DNA of 13,430 nucleotides from CAYJHC01 sp964370035. Lineage in GTDB: Bacteria; Bacillota; Clostridia; Peptostreptococcales; Anaerovoracaceae. The position numbers and the translations under genes were made by a program. The first letter of the stretch is position 1, and the number at the start of each line of letters is the position of its first letter. Shown here one piece after another: positions 1 to 7,048 of this stretch. The notes under the pieces were generated by a model that saw only the letters and a program-made list of their open reading frames with translations, was not told the DNA's origin and did no database searches. The DNA lies in the NCBI GenBank assembly GCA_964370035.1, contig CAYJGT010000042.1, forward strand, positions 1 through 13,430, in the 5' to 3' direction.

Positions 1-34
1 TGATACAACTATCAATATACAACAGTTTTTTCAT
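1..34 (-). CDS. 5' end of a leftward gene cut by the window edge
   Basis: Only the first 11 codons are visible, reading MKKLLYIDSCI. Real translation is supported by a consensus ribosome binding site (GGAGGAAT on the minus strand, GGAGG at 44-48) nine bases before the ATG. A hydrophobic beta strand at the very N-terminus followed by a polar loop is typical of Rossmann- or flavodoxin-type folds, for example NAD(P)H-dependent oxidoreductases. Eleven residues cannot establish a family, so that is only a guess. The gene is divergent from the LCP-family gene across about 750 bases of non-coding DNA. Confidence 0.6.
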   Translation of the reverse strand, partial: MKKLLYIDSCI

Positions 35-279
35 ACTTTAATTCCTCCGACTTACGATTGTATATAATTTTATAAATACCTGGATTTCCTGTATATACTA
101 ATATCACAACATGGAGTAAATGAACAATTTCCTCTATGCGATGAATATATTGATAAATTACATACGATATTATTAGTTTAGCAAATTTTTCCGAAAAATA
201 ATAGTCAAAATCTATTAATTGTTTTTTTATATTATTTAAGAAAATATATACCTTTTTTATTACAATTGAACAATGAATA

Positions 280-308
280 TTGTTTACAATAATGTAATAT
301 GGTAATCT
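280..308 (+). promoter_or_regulatory. Orphan promoter, similar to the one at 6652-6680
   Basis: TTGTTT (280-285) and TAATCT (303-308) are separated by exactly 17 bases, with TATGG just before the -10 box. An inverted repeat, AACAAT/ATTGTT with a 4-base spacer, overlaps the -35 side and could be an operator. No open reading frame with a ribosome binding site follows closely. The predicted transcript would start near 315 and run into the hairpins at 356-489. This is a prediction from base patterns only. Confidence 0.4.
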
Positions 309-355
309 AAAAAAACGAAAGATTATTTATTCAACATTTTCGCAAATTAAGTACT

Positions 356-489
356 GCAAAGCGAAAGCTATATCAATTCTTTAGTAAACTTGATATTGAT
401 TATTTATAGAATTGTATGCTTTGCCAATATTGCTTAGCTTTGCTTCACAATGGCAGGTAGCGAATTTATATTAGCAAGCTAATATAAAT
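356..489 (+). ncRNA. Candidate structured RNA (unclassified)
   Basis: Two folded elements lie close together. The first pairs GCAAAGC (356-362) with GCTTTGC (418-424) and, further in, CAATTCT (374-380) with AGAATTG (408-414). A small competing GAAA-loop hairpin (AGC/GCT, 360-369) sits in one arm. The second is a perfect 12-bp inverted repeat with a 2-base spacer (464-475 and 478-489). Both lie downstream of the promoter at 280-308. AT-rich DNA gives chance hairpins, so only the nested GC-containing stems and the promoter position favour a real RNA. No known RNA family was recognised. Confidence 0.25.
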
Positions 490-695
490 ATTTATTCTAA
501 AAAATATCTGAAAATATCTGGAAGAAAAGATTAGATTTATAGAAAATCAAAGAATAATATCCAAGTTATCAATGCAACGAATTCCCTAATCTATATAATG
601 TAATGGGGTTAAAAAAAATAGTATACAGGGTAAAAGTTTCTCTTAAGTATTGTGTGAATTCCAGCAAAAAATTGCCTTTTAAACTTTTATTAAAC

Positions 696-724
696 TAGAC
701 ATTACTTATAACTTTTGGTATACT
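696..724 (+). promoter_or_regulatory. Promoter of the LCP-family gene
   Basis: TAGACA (696-701) and TATACT (719-724) are 17 bases apart, each one base from the sigma-A consensus. Transcription would start near 731, giving a leader of about 60 bases before the ATG at 793. The gap to alaS is only 55 bases and has no clear promoter or terminator, so this promoter may also serve alaS. Confidence 0.6.
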
Positions 725-792
725 GTAGATTAAGTGCGTAGACAAAATGCCTTATTAAATTGTAGATAAAGTATAGTTTCAAAAGGGGAGTT

Positions 793-2547
793 ATGTTTAA
801 TAAAAAGAAAAAAGATAAAAATTCAACTAAGGCAAAAAATGCAGCTGTGGTTGAAGATATTGAGGCTTTTGATAAGGAAATAGAAAAAGAAGAACTAACT
901 ATTCTTATACAAGAACAAAATGAATTAAATGAAATGGTTAGGGGAGAGATAAGTAATATTAATTCAATAAAAGAAAGTCGTTTAATAACTAATGCTTTAG
1001 AAGACGAGAATGTTGAATATACTTTTAATAATAAAAAGTATAAAATAGTTGGAATTATTCTATCTATTATTTTCTTTTTATCAATTGGAGCCTTTTCCTA
1101 TTTCATATTTGATTTAGGCTTATTACCAATACTTTATAGTTCAGTTGCTATAGGAGCTTTCTTTTTAATTGGGCTTTCAATATTCATTATTCAAATTGTT
1201 TCTAAGAGAAAAGCCCTAATAAGTAAATTGATTTCCGTTTTTCTAATTGTCATTCTTACTGTAAGCTCATTTTATATATATGCACTTGGGGATACCCTAA
1301 GTGCTATAGTTGGTGGAAATGTTAAAATTGATATAATTCGTGTTGTCGTTTTGGCAGATGATCCTGCATCTAATCCAGAAGACGCCAAAAATTACACAAT
1401 AGGTACATCTGAAGCAAGTAACGAAATGATTAGTGAAACTTTAACTGCTTTTGAAGAACAAGTTGGAGAAGCACCAGAGCTTGTTGAGTATTCAAGTCTA
1501 GGGGAAACTGCAAGTGCATTATTAAATAGTGAAGTAGATGCTATGATTTATAATAATGCAAATACTTCAATACTAGATGAATCTTTAGGAGACTTTAATA
1601 CAAAAGTAAAGGAAATTTTTTCTTATGAAATAATAACAGAACTTGAAAACACATCTTCAAACATAGACATAACAGATGAACCTTTTACTGTAATGATTAG
1701 TGGCATAGATCAATATGGTGATATTAGTGCTACTGGTCTCAGTGATGTTAACATAATTGCAGTTGTTAATCCAAAGACTAGATCAATACTTCTTGTTAAT
1801 ACCCCTAGAGACATGTATGTTGAATTGCCAGGAATTTCATATGGAGCTAAAGATAAGCTTACTCATGCTGGAATTTATGGTGTTGACGCTACTATGGCAG
1901 CTTTAGCAGAATTGTATGATACAGAGGTGGAATACTATGTAAGACTAAATTTTACCTCGCTAATAACTATGGTAGATGCTTTAGGTGGAGTTGAAGTAGA
2001 ATCCGAGTACGAGTTTACTACTTCTACAAATAGCGGACATGTTACTGATATTGCATTAGGGACAAATACTCTTAATGGTGTTGAAGCTCTTGCCTTCTCT
2101 AGAGAAAGAAAAAATGTGCCAGGAGGAGATGACACGAGAGGGAGACACCAACAACAAGTAATTACGGGAATGATAGAAAAGGCAATTTCTCCTGCTATTA
2201 TTACTGGAGCTACACAAATTTTGGCAGAAGTCTCGGATAATATGGAAACAAATTTAACTGAAGAAGAGATACAATCTCTGATACAAGACCAACTAACAAA
2301 AGGATTAGATTTCAATATCAGATCTATTTCTTTAACAGGTTCAGGTGGTACAGCTACTGCATTTTCAACAGGGAGATCTCTAGTATCAGTTACTTACCCA
2401 AATTCTGAAGAAGTAGAATCAATTTCAGAGCAAATTGCCGCTCTTAGAGGAGAGCCATTCTCAGCTTTTGAAATGATAGAAAAGCAAGTAATAGTAAAAG
2501 AAGAAGAACTAGAAGAGGAAGAACTGGAAGCGGAAGAAAATAATTAA
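793..2547 (+). CDS. LCP (LytR-CpsA-Psr) family wall-polymer ligase, membrane anchored
   Basis: LCP enzymes transfer lipid-linked anionic or capsular polymers onto peptidoglycan outside the membrane. This 584-residue protein starts with about 80 charged, Lys/Glu-rich cytoplasmic residues. Three membrane segments follow (about 84-106, 108-136, 142-165). An extracellular accessory domain comes next (about 180-290), resembling a small-ligand-binding fold (IGTSEASNE at 203-211). The catalytic LCP domain spans about 297-470, with the family motifs SDVN (317-320), the key arginine in TPRD (337-340), RERK (437-440) and DDTRGRHQQQ (446-455). The C-terminus is strongly acidic (569-584). Three membrane segments plus an accessory domain recall streptococcal CpsA rather than short single-pass LytR. 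The binding site GGGGAG lies only two bases before the ATG, closer than usual, but no better start is seen. The exact polymer is unknown. Confidence 0.88.
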   Translation: MFNKKKKDKNSTKAKNAAVVEDIEAFDKEIEKEELTILIQEQNELNEMVRGEISNINSIKESRLITNALEDENVEYTFNNKKYKIVGIILSIIFFLSIGAFSYFIFDLGLLPILYSSVAIGAFFLIGLSIFIIQIVSKRKALISKLISVFLIVILTVSSFYIYALGDTLSAIVGGNVKIDIIRVVVLADDPASNPEDAKNYTIGTSEASNEMISETLTAFEEQVGEAPELVEYSSLGETASALLNSEVDAMIYNNANTSILDESLGDFNTKVKEIFSYEIITELENTSSNIDITDEPFTVMISGIDQYGDISATGLSDVNIIAVVNPKTRSILLVNTPRDMYVELPGISYGAKDKLTHAGIYGVDATMAALAELYDTEVEYYVRLNFTSLITMVDALGGVEVESEYEFTTSTNSGHVTDIALGTNTLNGVEALAFSRERKNVPGGDDTRGRHQQQVITGMIEKAISPAIITGATQILAEVSDNMETNLTEEEIQSLIQDQLTKGLDFNIRSISLTGSGGTATAFSTGRSLVSVTYPNSEEVESISEQIAALRGEPFSAFEMIEKQVIVKEEELEEEELEAEENN

Positions 2548-2602
2548 GCTGGTATAACATATAAATAGAAAAATAATCATTTTAGGATGAAAGGAAAGAA
2601 CA

Positions 2603-5257
2603 ATGGATAAAAATGGATTAAATAAACTAAGAGAAGTATTTTATGAGTTTTATGAGGGCAAAAATCACTTAAAACAACATAGTTTTCCTTTAATTCCTCA
2701 AGATGATAATAGTTTATTAATTATCAACTCAGGAATGGCCCCATTAAAACCATATTTTTCAGGTCAAAAAGAACCTCCTGCACCTAGGATGGTAACTTGT
2801 CAAAAGTGTATAAGAACTGCAGATATTGAAAATGTAGGGTTTACTTCTAGACATGGTACATTTTTTGAAATGCTTGGAAGCTTTTCTTTTGGAGATTATT
2901 TTAAGACAGAATCCATTAAATGGGGGTGGGAGTTTATAACTGAAGTGTTGGGACTTTCTACTGACAAATTATGGGTATCTGTATATTTAGATGATGAAGA
3001 AACTTATAATATTTGGAAAGATGAAATAAAGGTACCAGAAGATAGGATAGTAAAACTTGGTAAAGAAGATAATTTTTGGGAAATCGGAATAGGACCTTGT
3101 GGACCTTGTTCAGAAATTTACTATGATAGAGGCGAAAAGTATGGCTGTGATAATCCAAATTGTAAACCTGGCTGTGAATGTGATAGATACATAGAGTTTT
3201 GGAACCATGTTTTCACACAATACTCTAAAGATTCAGAAGGCAATTATTCAGACTTAGAAAATAAAAACATTGATACAGGTATGGGTTTAGAGCGTTTAGC
3301 TTGTATTATGCAAGATGTTGATTCTATTTTTGCAGTAGATACCATAGAAAGTGTATTACAGGAAGTTGAACGAATTTCTGGAGTTAAATACAACAATGGT
3401 GAATTAGTAGAAAAAATAGATGATGGCAGTTACATACCATCTCAAAATGATATTTCACTAAGGATCATTACTGACCATATAAGGTCTGCAACATTTATGA
3501 TAAGTGATAAAATCATGCCAAGTAACGAAAGTAGAGGATATGTATTAAGAAGAATTATTAGAAGGGCTATTCGTCATGGATATAAATTAGGTATTAACGA
3601 ACCTTTCATGGGTAATCTTTCTGGAACTGTTATTTCTACTAGCGCGGGAGGATATCCTGAACTTGAAGAAAACAGAGACTTCATAAAAAAAATTATAGAC
3701 ATTGAAGAAAAGAAGTTTAATGAAACACTAAAGCAAGGGCTATCAATAATAGAAGATCATATCAAAACTCTTAAAAAGGGGAAGATAGAAGTTTTAAGTG
3801 GGGAAAAAGCTTTTAAGCTTCATGATACATTTGGTTTTCCTATTGATTTAACTGAGGAAATTATACTGGAAGCTGGATATAAAGTTGATAAAGAGGGTTT
3901 TCATAAGGCAATGGAAGTTCAAAAGCAGTCAGGTAAAAAAGATGCTGCAGAAAATGATCATGCTTGGACCGAAAGTTCTGTAGACTTTGTGTTCGAAGGA
4001 GAAACAGATTTTATTGGATATGAAAACACTACTGCAACAACAGAAGTTAGAGGTATTTTTATAAACAAAAAACCTGCGGAAGTTCTTAGAGAAGGTGAAA
4101 CTGGAAGAGTTATTTTTCCAGCCACTCCATTTTATCCAGAGGGTGGGGGACAAATAAGTGATATCGGAATAATGTATAGTGATGATACAGAAGCCGAAAT
4201 TATAGAAGTAAATAAATTTCAAAATATAATTGCACATAAAGTTAAAGTTATTCAAGGGGAAGTTAATCCAAATGAAGAGTTTAACTTAATTGTTAATTCT
4301 GGCCATAGAAATCATACTGCGAGAAACCATACAGCTACACATATACTTCACAAGGTTCTAAGAGAGGTCCTTGGAGAGCATGTTCAGCAGTCTGGATCAA
4401 AAGTTTCTGATACAGAATTAAGGTTTGACTTCTCTCACTATGAAGCTATATCAAAAGAAGACTTAATTATTATTGAGAGTATGGTAAACGATAAAATTAA
4501 TGACTTTCTCCCTGTAACATGGAAAGAGATGCCTATTCGAGAAGCCATGAAAGAAGGGGTTACAGGTATATTCTCTGAAAAGTATGGAGAAGTAGTAAGA
4601 GTTTTAAGTGTAGGTGACTACAGTAGAGAACTTTGTGGTGGGCTACATGTATCGAACTCAGGACAAATAGGAAGCTTTAAGATAGTTAGTGAGTCTGGAA
4701 TTGCAGCAGGTGTTAGAAGAATTGAAGCGGTTACTGGTATTGCAGTATTAGACTCATTAAACGAAAGAGAAGAATTAATTGAGCAAACAGCCTCTTTCCT
4801 AAAAGCAACTCCATCACAGCTACTTGATAAGTTATATGCTCATATGGAAGAATATAAAACGTTAAAGAATGAATTGGAAGACTTGAAAAAAGCTTCTTTA
4901 TCATCATCTTCTTCGAGTATGCTAGAAGAAGCAAAAGAAATAAATGGAGTAAAATTCATTTCAAAGAAACTAGCTGGTTCACAAATTGATGAATTAAGGG
5001 AAATATCTGATACTCTTAAATCGGAAACTAATAATTTGATTTTAGTATTAGCGTCAATCAATAATGATAAAGTTACTTTTTTAGTGTCAATTACTGATGA
5101 TTTAGTTTCAAAAGGCTATCATGCGGGTAAAATAGTTAAAGAAGTAGCAAGTATTTGTGGCGGAGGCGGAGGCGGAAAAGCTAACATGGCTCAAGCTGGA
5201 GGAAAAGATATTTCCAAAGTTGATGAAGCATTATTAAAGGCTGAAACTTTTTGTTAA
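2603..5257 (+). CDS. alaS: Alanyl-tRNA synthetase
   Basis: This cytoplasmic enzyme charges tRNA-Ala with alanine and clears mischarged Ser/Gly-tRNA. At 884 residues it is the full family length. The class II catalytic domain and tRNA-recognition region occupy about 1-450 (TSRHGTFFEMLGSFSFGDYF at 81-100, GMGLERLA at 226-233). The editing domain carries the zinc ligands H576 and H580 (HTATH) and C678 and H682 (CGGLH). The C-terminal C-Ala (DHHA1) domain has a glycine run at 853-858, then KANMAQAGGKD. A serine run (765-772) marks the linker after a predicted coiled coil (about 735-765). AAAGGA (2590-2595) lies seven bases before the ATG. Many Firmicute alaS genes have a T-box leader, but none fits in the 55-base gap here, so control may come from the LCP promoter. 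Confidence 0.98.
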   Translation: MDKNGLNKLREVFYEFYEGKNHLKQHSFPLIPQDDNSLLIINSGMAPLKPYFSGQKEPPAPRMVTCQKCIRTADIENVGFTSRHGTFFEMLGSFSFGDYFKTESIKWGWEFITEVLGLSTDKLWVSVYLDDEETYNIWKDEIKVPEDRIVKLGKEDNFWEIGIGPCGPCSEIYYDRGEKYGCDNPNCKPGCECDRYIEFWNHVFTQYSKDSEGNYSDLENKNIDTGMGLERLACIMQDVDSIFAVDTIESVLQEVERISGVKYNNGELVEKIDDGSYIPSQNDISLRIITDHIRSATFMISDKIMPSNESRGYVLRRIIRRAIRHGYKLGINEPFMGNLSGTVISTSAGGYPELEENRDFIKKIIDIEEKKFNETLKQGLSIIEDHIKTLKKGKIEVLSGEKAFKLHDTFGFPIDLTEEIILEAGYKVDKEGFHKAMEVQKQSGKKDAAENDHAWTESSVDFVFEGETDFIGYENTTATTEVRGIFINKKPAEVLREGETGRVIFPATPFYPEGGGQISDIGIMYSDDTEAEIIEVNKFQNIIAHKVKVIQGEVNPNEEFNLIVNSGHRNHTARNHTATHILHKVLREVLGEHVQQSGSKVSDTELRFDFSHYEAISKEDLIIIESMVNDKINDFLPVTWKEMPIREAMKEGVTGIFSEKYGEVVRVLSVGDYSRELCGGLHVSNSGQIGSFKIVSESGIAAGVRRIEAVTGIAVLDSLNEREELIEQTASFLKATPSQLLDKLYAHMEEYKTLKNELEDLKKASLSSSSSSMLEEAKEINGVKFISKKLAGSQIDELREISDTLKSETNNLILVLASINNDKVTFLVSITDDLVSKGYHAGKIVKEVASICGGGGGGKANMAQAGGKDISKVDEALLKAETFC

Positions 5258-5294
5258 AAATATATATTTTAGTAAATATTTCTAGTTTTACCAA

Positions 5295-5323
5295 TTGAAT
5301 CTGCCGGCTAAATCAGTTATACT
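5295..5323 (+). promoter_or_regulatory. Promoter of ireB
   Basis: TTGAAT (5295-5300) and TATACT (5318-5323) have a 17-base spacer. Transcription would begin near 5330, leaving a leader of only about 18 bases that is mostly the binding site AAGGGGG (5332-5338). With the terminator at 5627-5649 this makes ireB a likely single-gene transcript, although read-through from alaS is possible because no terminator follows alaS. Confidence 0.65.
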
Positions 5324-5347
5324 AGATATATAAGGGGGAAAAACATT

Positions 5348-5608
5348 ATGGAAGATAGAAAAACAATGAATACGATTGTAATTAGCCCTGATTCTTTAAA
5401 AGGAAAAGTTACAATAAATGAGGTCTTACATTTGGTATATAATGCCTTAGAGGATAGAGGGTATAATTCGATAGATCAAATATCTGGCTATTTACTTTCT
5501 GGAGATCCTACTTATATTACAAGTCACAATAATGCAAGAGGATTTATCAAGCAATTAGAGAGAGAAGATATAATGGAAGAGCTTGTTAAAAATTATTTAA
5601 ATAAATAA
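5348..5608 (+). CDS. ireB: IreB / UPF0297 (DUF965) family regulatory protein
   Basis: This small 86-residue cytoplasmic protein belongs to the family of Enterococcus faecalis IreB. IreB is phosphorylated by the PASTA Ser/Thr kinase IreK and influences cephalosporin resistance and cell-wall precursor synthesis. The hallmark core is clear: NALEDRGYNSIDQISGYLLS followed by GDPTYITSHNNAR, ending in a charged helix (about residues 66-86). In E. faecalis IreB the phosphorylated threonines are near the N-terminus. This protein has threonines at 6 and 9, a plausible but unproven equivalent. The gene sits in its usual place between alaS and ruvX. Its N-terminal segment after residue 9 (IVISPDSLKGKVT) looks unlike the TMKF-type start I associate with the family. 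Confidence 0.93.
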   Translation: MEDRKTMNTIVISPDSLKGKVTINEVLHLVYNALEDRGYNSIDQISGYLLSGDPTYITSHNNARGFIKQLEREDIMEELVKNYLNK

Positions 5609-5626
5609 GTTATATAAGTTTACAAT

Positions 5627-5649
5627 GCGGGAGAAATCCCGCTTTTCTT
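5627..5649 (+). terminator. Rho-independent terminator after ireB
   Basis: GCGGGA (5627-5632) and TCCCGC (5637-5642) form a perfect 6-bp GC-rich stem closed by a GAAA tetraloop, followed by TTTTCTTT. It is 18 bases past the ireB stop codon. It should separate ireB from ruvX, which then needs its own promoter. Confidence 0.88.
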
Positions 5650-5682
5650 TATGTAAAATAAATTAAATCTAGTAAGTAAATT

Positions 5683-5719
5683 GATGTAGGTGATAAAACG
5701 ATTGGTGTTGCAGTAAGTG
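5683..5719 (+). repeat. Partial copy of the ruvX 5' coding region
   Basis: These 37 bases are identical to 5947-5983, which encode ruvX residues D7 to S18 plus one base. Here the copy is not preceded by a start codon, and it continues directly into a copy of the ruvX upstream region. The two copies imply a 109-base repeat unit if the sequence is continuous. The preceding bases (about 5652-5682) resemble a shortened version of the ruvX upstream sequence. Confidence 0.85.
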
Positions 5720-5766
5720 TAAATACAATATAATAAATTAAAACATAATGGAAGTGAGTAATGAGA
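5712..5766 (+). repeat. 55-base direct repeat, left copy, ending at the gap
   Basis: This segment is identical to 5867-5921 across the scaffold gap. It contains a TATAAT box (5729-5734). In this copy the bases upstream are the partial ruvX fragment, which offers TTGCAG (5708-5713) as a poor -35 with a 15-base spacer. If the two copies are really one sequence, this would be the ruvX promoter. Confidence 0.9.
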
Positions 5767-5866
5767 NNNNNNNNNNNNNNNNNNNNNNNNNNNNNNNNNN
5801 NNNNNNNNNNNNNNNNNNNNNNNNNNNNNNNNNNNNNNNNNNNNNNNNNNNNNNNNNNNNNNNNNN
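5767..5866. other. Assembly gap, 100 N
   Basis: Exactly 100 N, the conventional placeholder for a gap of unknown size. Both edges carry the same 55 bases, so the two contigs may simply overlap there. Any apparent reading frame across this stretch is meaningless. Confidence 0.98.
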
Positions 5867-5921
5867 AGTAAGTGTAAATACAATATAATAAATTAAAACA
5901 TAATGGAAGTGAGTAATGAGA
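5867..5921 (+). repeat. 55-base direct repeat, right copy, upstream of ruvX
   Basis: Identical to 5712-5766. It begins with AGTAAGTG, the same octamer that ends the 37-base ruvX fragment, and includes TATAAT (5884-5889) about 40 bases before the ruvX ATG. Its -35 region would fall inside the N run. Confidence 0.9.
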
Positions 5922-5928
5922 GGTAAGT

Positions 5929-6354
5929 ATGAAGAAAATAGGTTTAGATGTAGGTGATAAAACGATTGGTGTTGCAGTAAGTGATGGACTGAATATTACT
6001 GCCCAAGGTATTTGTACTATTGAAAGAGTAGGAATACGAAAGGATGCTGGTAAGGTAATAGATTTAATCAGAGAACATAACTGTGATACAGTTGTAATTG
6101 GATTGCCTTTAATGTTAAACGGAACGAATAGTCCCCAAACTGATAAAGTTATTGAGTTTAAAACGATGCTAGAAAATAAAATGAGAAGTGTTTCAATGGG
6201 AAACATTCCAATTGTGTTTGAAGATGAAAGGTTTACAACTTCCATAGCTGAAAAAATACTAATTGAAGGAAATGTTCGCAGAGAAAATAGAAAAAAAGTT
6301 ATAGATAAACAAGCTGCAATAATAATATTACAAAGCTATTTGGATAAGATGTAG
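5929..6354 (+). CDS. ruvX: RuvX/YqgF family putative Holliday junction resolvase
   Basis: A 141-residue RNase H-fold protein, the normal family length. Family members are linked to Holliday-junction resolution and to processing the 5' end of pre-16S rRNA. The N-terminal strand GLDVGDKTIGVAVSD (5-19) carries acidic D7. VVIGLPLMLNGT (55-66), FEDERFTT (97-104) and VIDKQAA (124-130) are the other hallmark blocks. D7, E98/D99 and D126 are the likely metal ligands. The site GAGAGG (5918-5923) lies five bases before the ATG. The gene is in its usual place after ireB, but the terminator at 5627-5649 separates them. Codons 7-18 are duplicated upstream at 5683-5719. No DUF1292 gene, a frequent downstream partner in Firmicutes, follows. 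Confidence 0.93.
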   Translation: MKKIGLDVGDKTIGVAVSDGLNITAQGICTIERVGIRKDAGKVIDLIREHNCDTVVIGLPLMLNGTNSPQTDKVIEFKTMLENKMRSVSMGNIPIVFEDERFTTSIAEKILIEGNVRRENRKKVIDKQAAIIILQSYLDKM

Positions 6355-6371
6355 TAGGTAATAATTCGCAC

Positions 6372-6405
6372 AACTATTCCTAAAATCACAATTTAAGGAA
6401 TAGTT
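6372..6405 (+). terminator. Hairpin after ruvX, weak terminator candidate
   Basis: AACTATTCCT (6372-6381) pairs with AGGAATAGTT (6396-6405). An inner AAAT/ATTT extension (6383-6386 with 6391-6394) follows after one A-A mismatch, leaving a 4-base loop. It starts 17 bases past the ruvX stop. No U tract follows, so it may be an mRNA-end stabiliser rather than an efficient terminator. Confidence 0.45.
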
Positions 6406-6651
6406 ATACATTAAAACAAGCAAATCAACTTTTCTACATATTCTTGTATCTCATTATATTTTCAACAACTTTCTTTTTTTATGCTAGTTTTGTTAGGAAA
6501 ATTTATGTTTAACATTATTTTAAATACTCCTATGATTTTAAGTCCCCATCTTTAGATATATCCATTAATAATTATACTTAACGGATACATATAATCTTTC
6601 ATTATTTTGATTATAGTATATCTAATATTGCTTTCAATTAACAATCGGAGT

Positions 6652-6680
6652 TTGTTTACAATATAAAAATATGGTAAACT
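6652..6680 (+). promoter_or_regulatory. Orphan promoter, similar to the one at 280-308
   Basis: TTGTTT (6652-6657) and TAAACT (6675-6680) are 17 bases apart, again with TATGG before the -10 box. The TTGTTTACAATA and AATATGGTAA segments match the promoter at 280-308. AACAA/TTGTT half-sites (7-base spacer) flank the -35 side. No coding sequence follows in the rightward direction before the convergent LysM gene, so any product would be a non-coding RNA or an antisense transcript. Confidence 0.4.
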
Positions 6681-6704
6681 TACATTTCTTAACTTGAATA
6701 GCTT

Positions 6705-6749
6705 ATAGTTAGCACATTGTTTATTCTTAGAATACCCTAACTATGCTAA
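6705..6749 (+). ncRNA. Candidate structured RNA segment (unclassified)
   Basis: ATAGTTAG (6705-6712) pairs with CTAACTAT (6737-6744). Inside the loop, TATTC (6722-6726) pairs with GAATA (6730-6734). An alternative pairing, TTAGCA (6709-6714) with TGCTAA (6744-6749), excludes the outer stem. It starts about 18 bases after the predicted start of the transcript from 6652-6680. All stems are short and AT-rich, so chance is a serious alternative. Confidence 0.2.
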
Positions 6750-7048
6750 TTTATGACTAACCAATATTTATTAGTGGTAATATTTAATATACGATGACAA
6801 TACCTTTTATTAATAAAATTAAAACACTTAAGAAGATATATATAAGTATTGGGGCTCTAATTTAATAAAGTTGTAAGAAGAATTAATAAATAGTACTAAT
6901 TTATATAAAAAATGCTTATACATATCAATGTTACCGGGCTACGCAGCTTACACCTTGTGTAAATGTTGAAATTTCAATGTTTTGAGGAAATGAGCTCTAA
7001 TTTGCGTTTTAAGCCACTTTTTTTATAAATTGGTATCTGTATACCTAT

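Larger units (their letters stand above)
35..792. other. Non-coding region between divergent genes, with a possible small-RNA locus
   Basis: No convincing coding sequence was found on either strand of this very AT-rich stretch. It holds the leader of the leftward gene at 34, a plausible rightward promoter at 280-308 with no gene behind it, a folded segment at 356-489, and the LCP-gene promoter at 696-724. No T-box motif (AGGGTGGNACC) and no full riboswitch core could be recognised. Between about 490 and 690 I see nothing beyond AT-rich sequence. Confidence 0.6.
6355..7048. other. Gene-free stretch between convergent ruvX and the LysM gene
   Basis: No supportable reading frame. Contents: a long hairpin just after ruvX (6372-6405), a candidate orphan promoter (6652-6680), a folded segment (6705-6749), a 6-bp stem TTACAC/GTGTAA (6948-6962), a perfect 12-base palindrome TTGAAATTTCAA (6966-6977), and a 5-bp hairpin GGTAT/ATACC (7032-7045) just past the LysM gene stop. 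No terminator with a clear U tract was found for the leftward LysM gene. Confidence 0.6.

Noticed and set aside
68..181. 37-residue open stretch on the plus strand with protein-like composition
   Set aside because: It has no ATG near its start and no ribosome binding site, it is short, and it matches no family I recognise. It could be a decayed gene tail, but this cannot be supported.
340..465. Possible cyclic-di-GMP (GEMM-type) riboswitch suggested by CGCAAA, GCAAAGC and GGCAGGTAGC
   Set aside because: The pieces are not in the required order or spacing, and the tetraloop-receptor part and closing stem cannot be built.
3929..5061. Several leftward frames inside alaS
   Set aside because: All are antisense shadows of a well-conserved gene, without ribosome binding sites or family resemblance.
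5255..5272. AAAATATATATTTT palindrome after alaS as a terminator
   Set aside because: The stem is all A/T and no U tract follows a stable hairpin, so termination is unlikely.
5620..6245. Leftward open frames reading across the N run
   Set aside because: They exist only because N codons are read through, and one is antisense to ruvX. The duplicated flanks make them look alike.
6794..6865. 23-codon ATG frame (MTIPFINKIK...) in the gene-free stretch
   Set aside because: There is no ribosome binding site upstream, and short AT-rich frames of this size are expected by chance.
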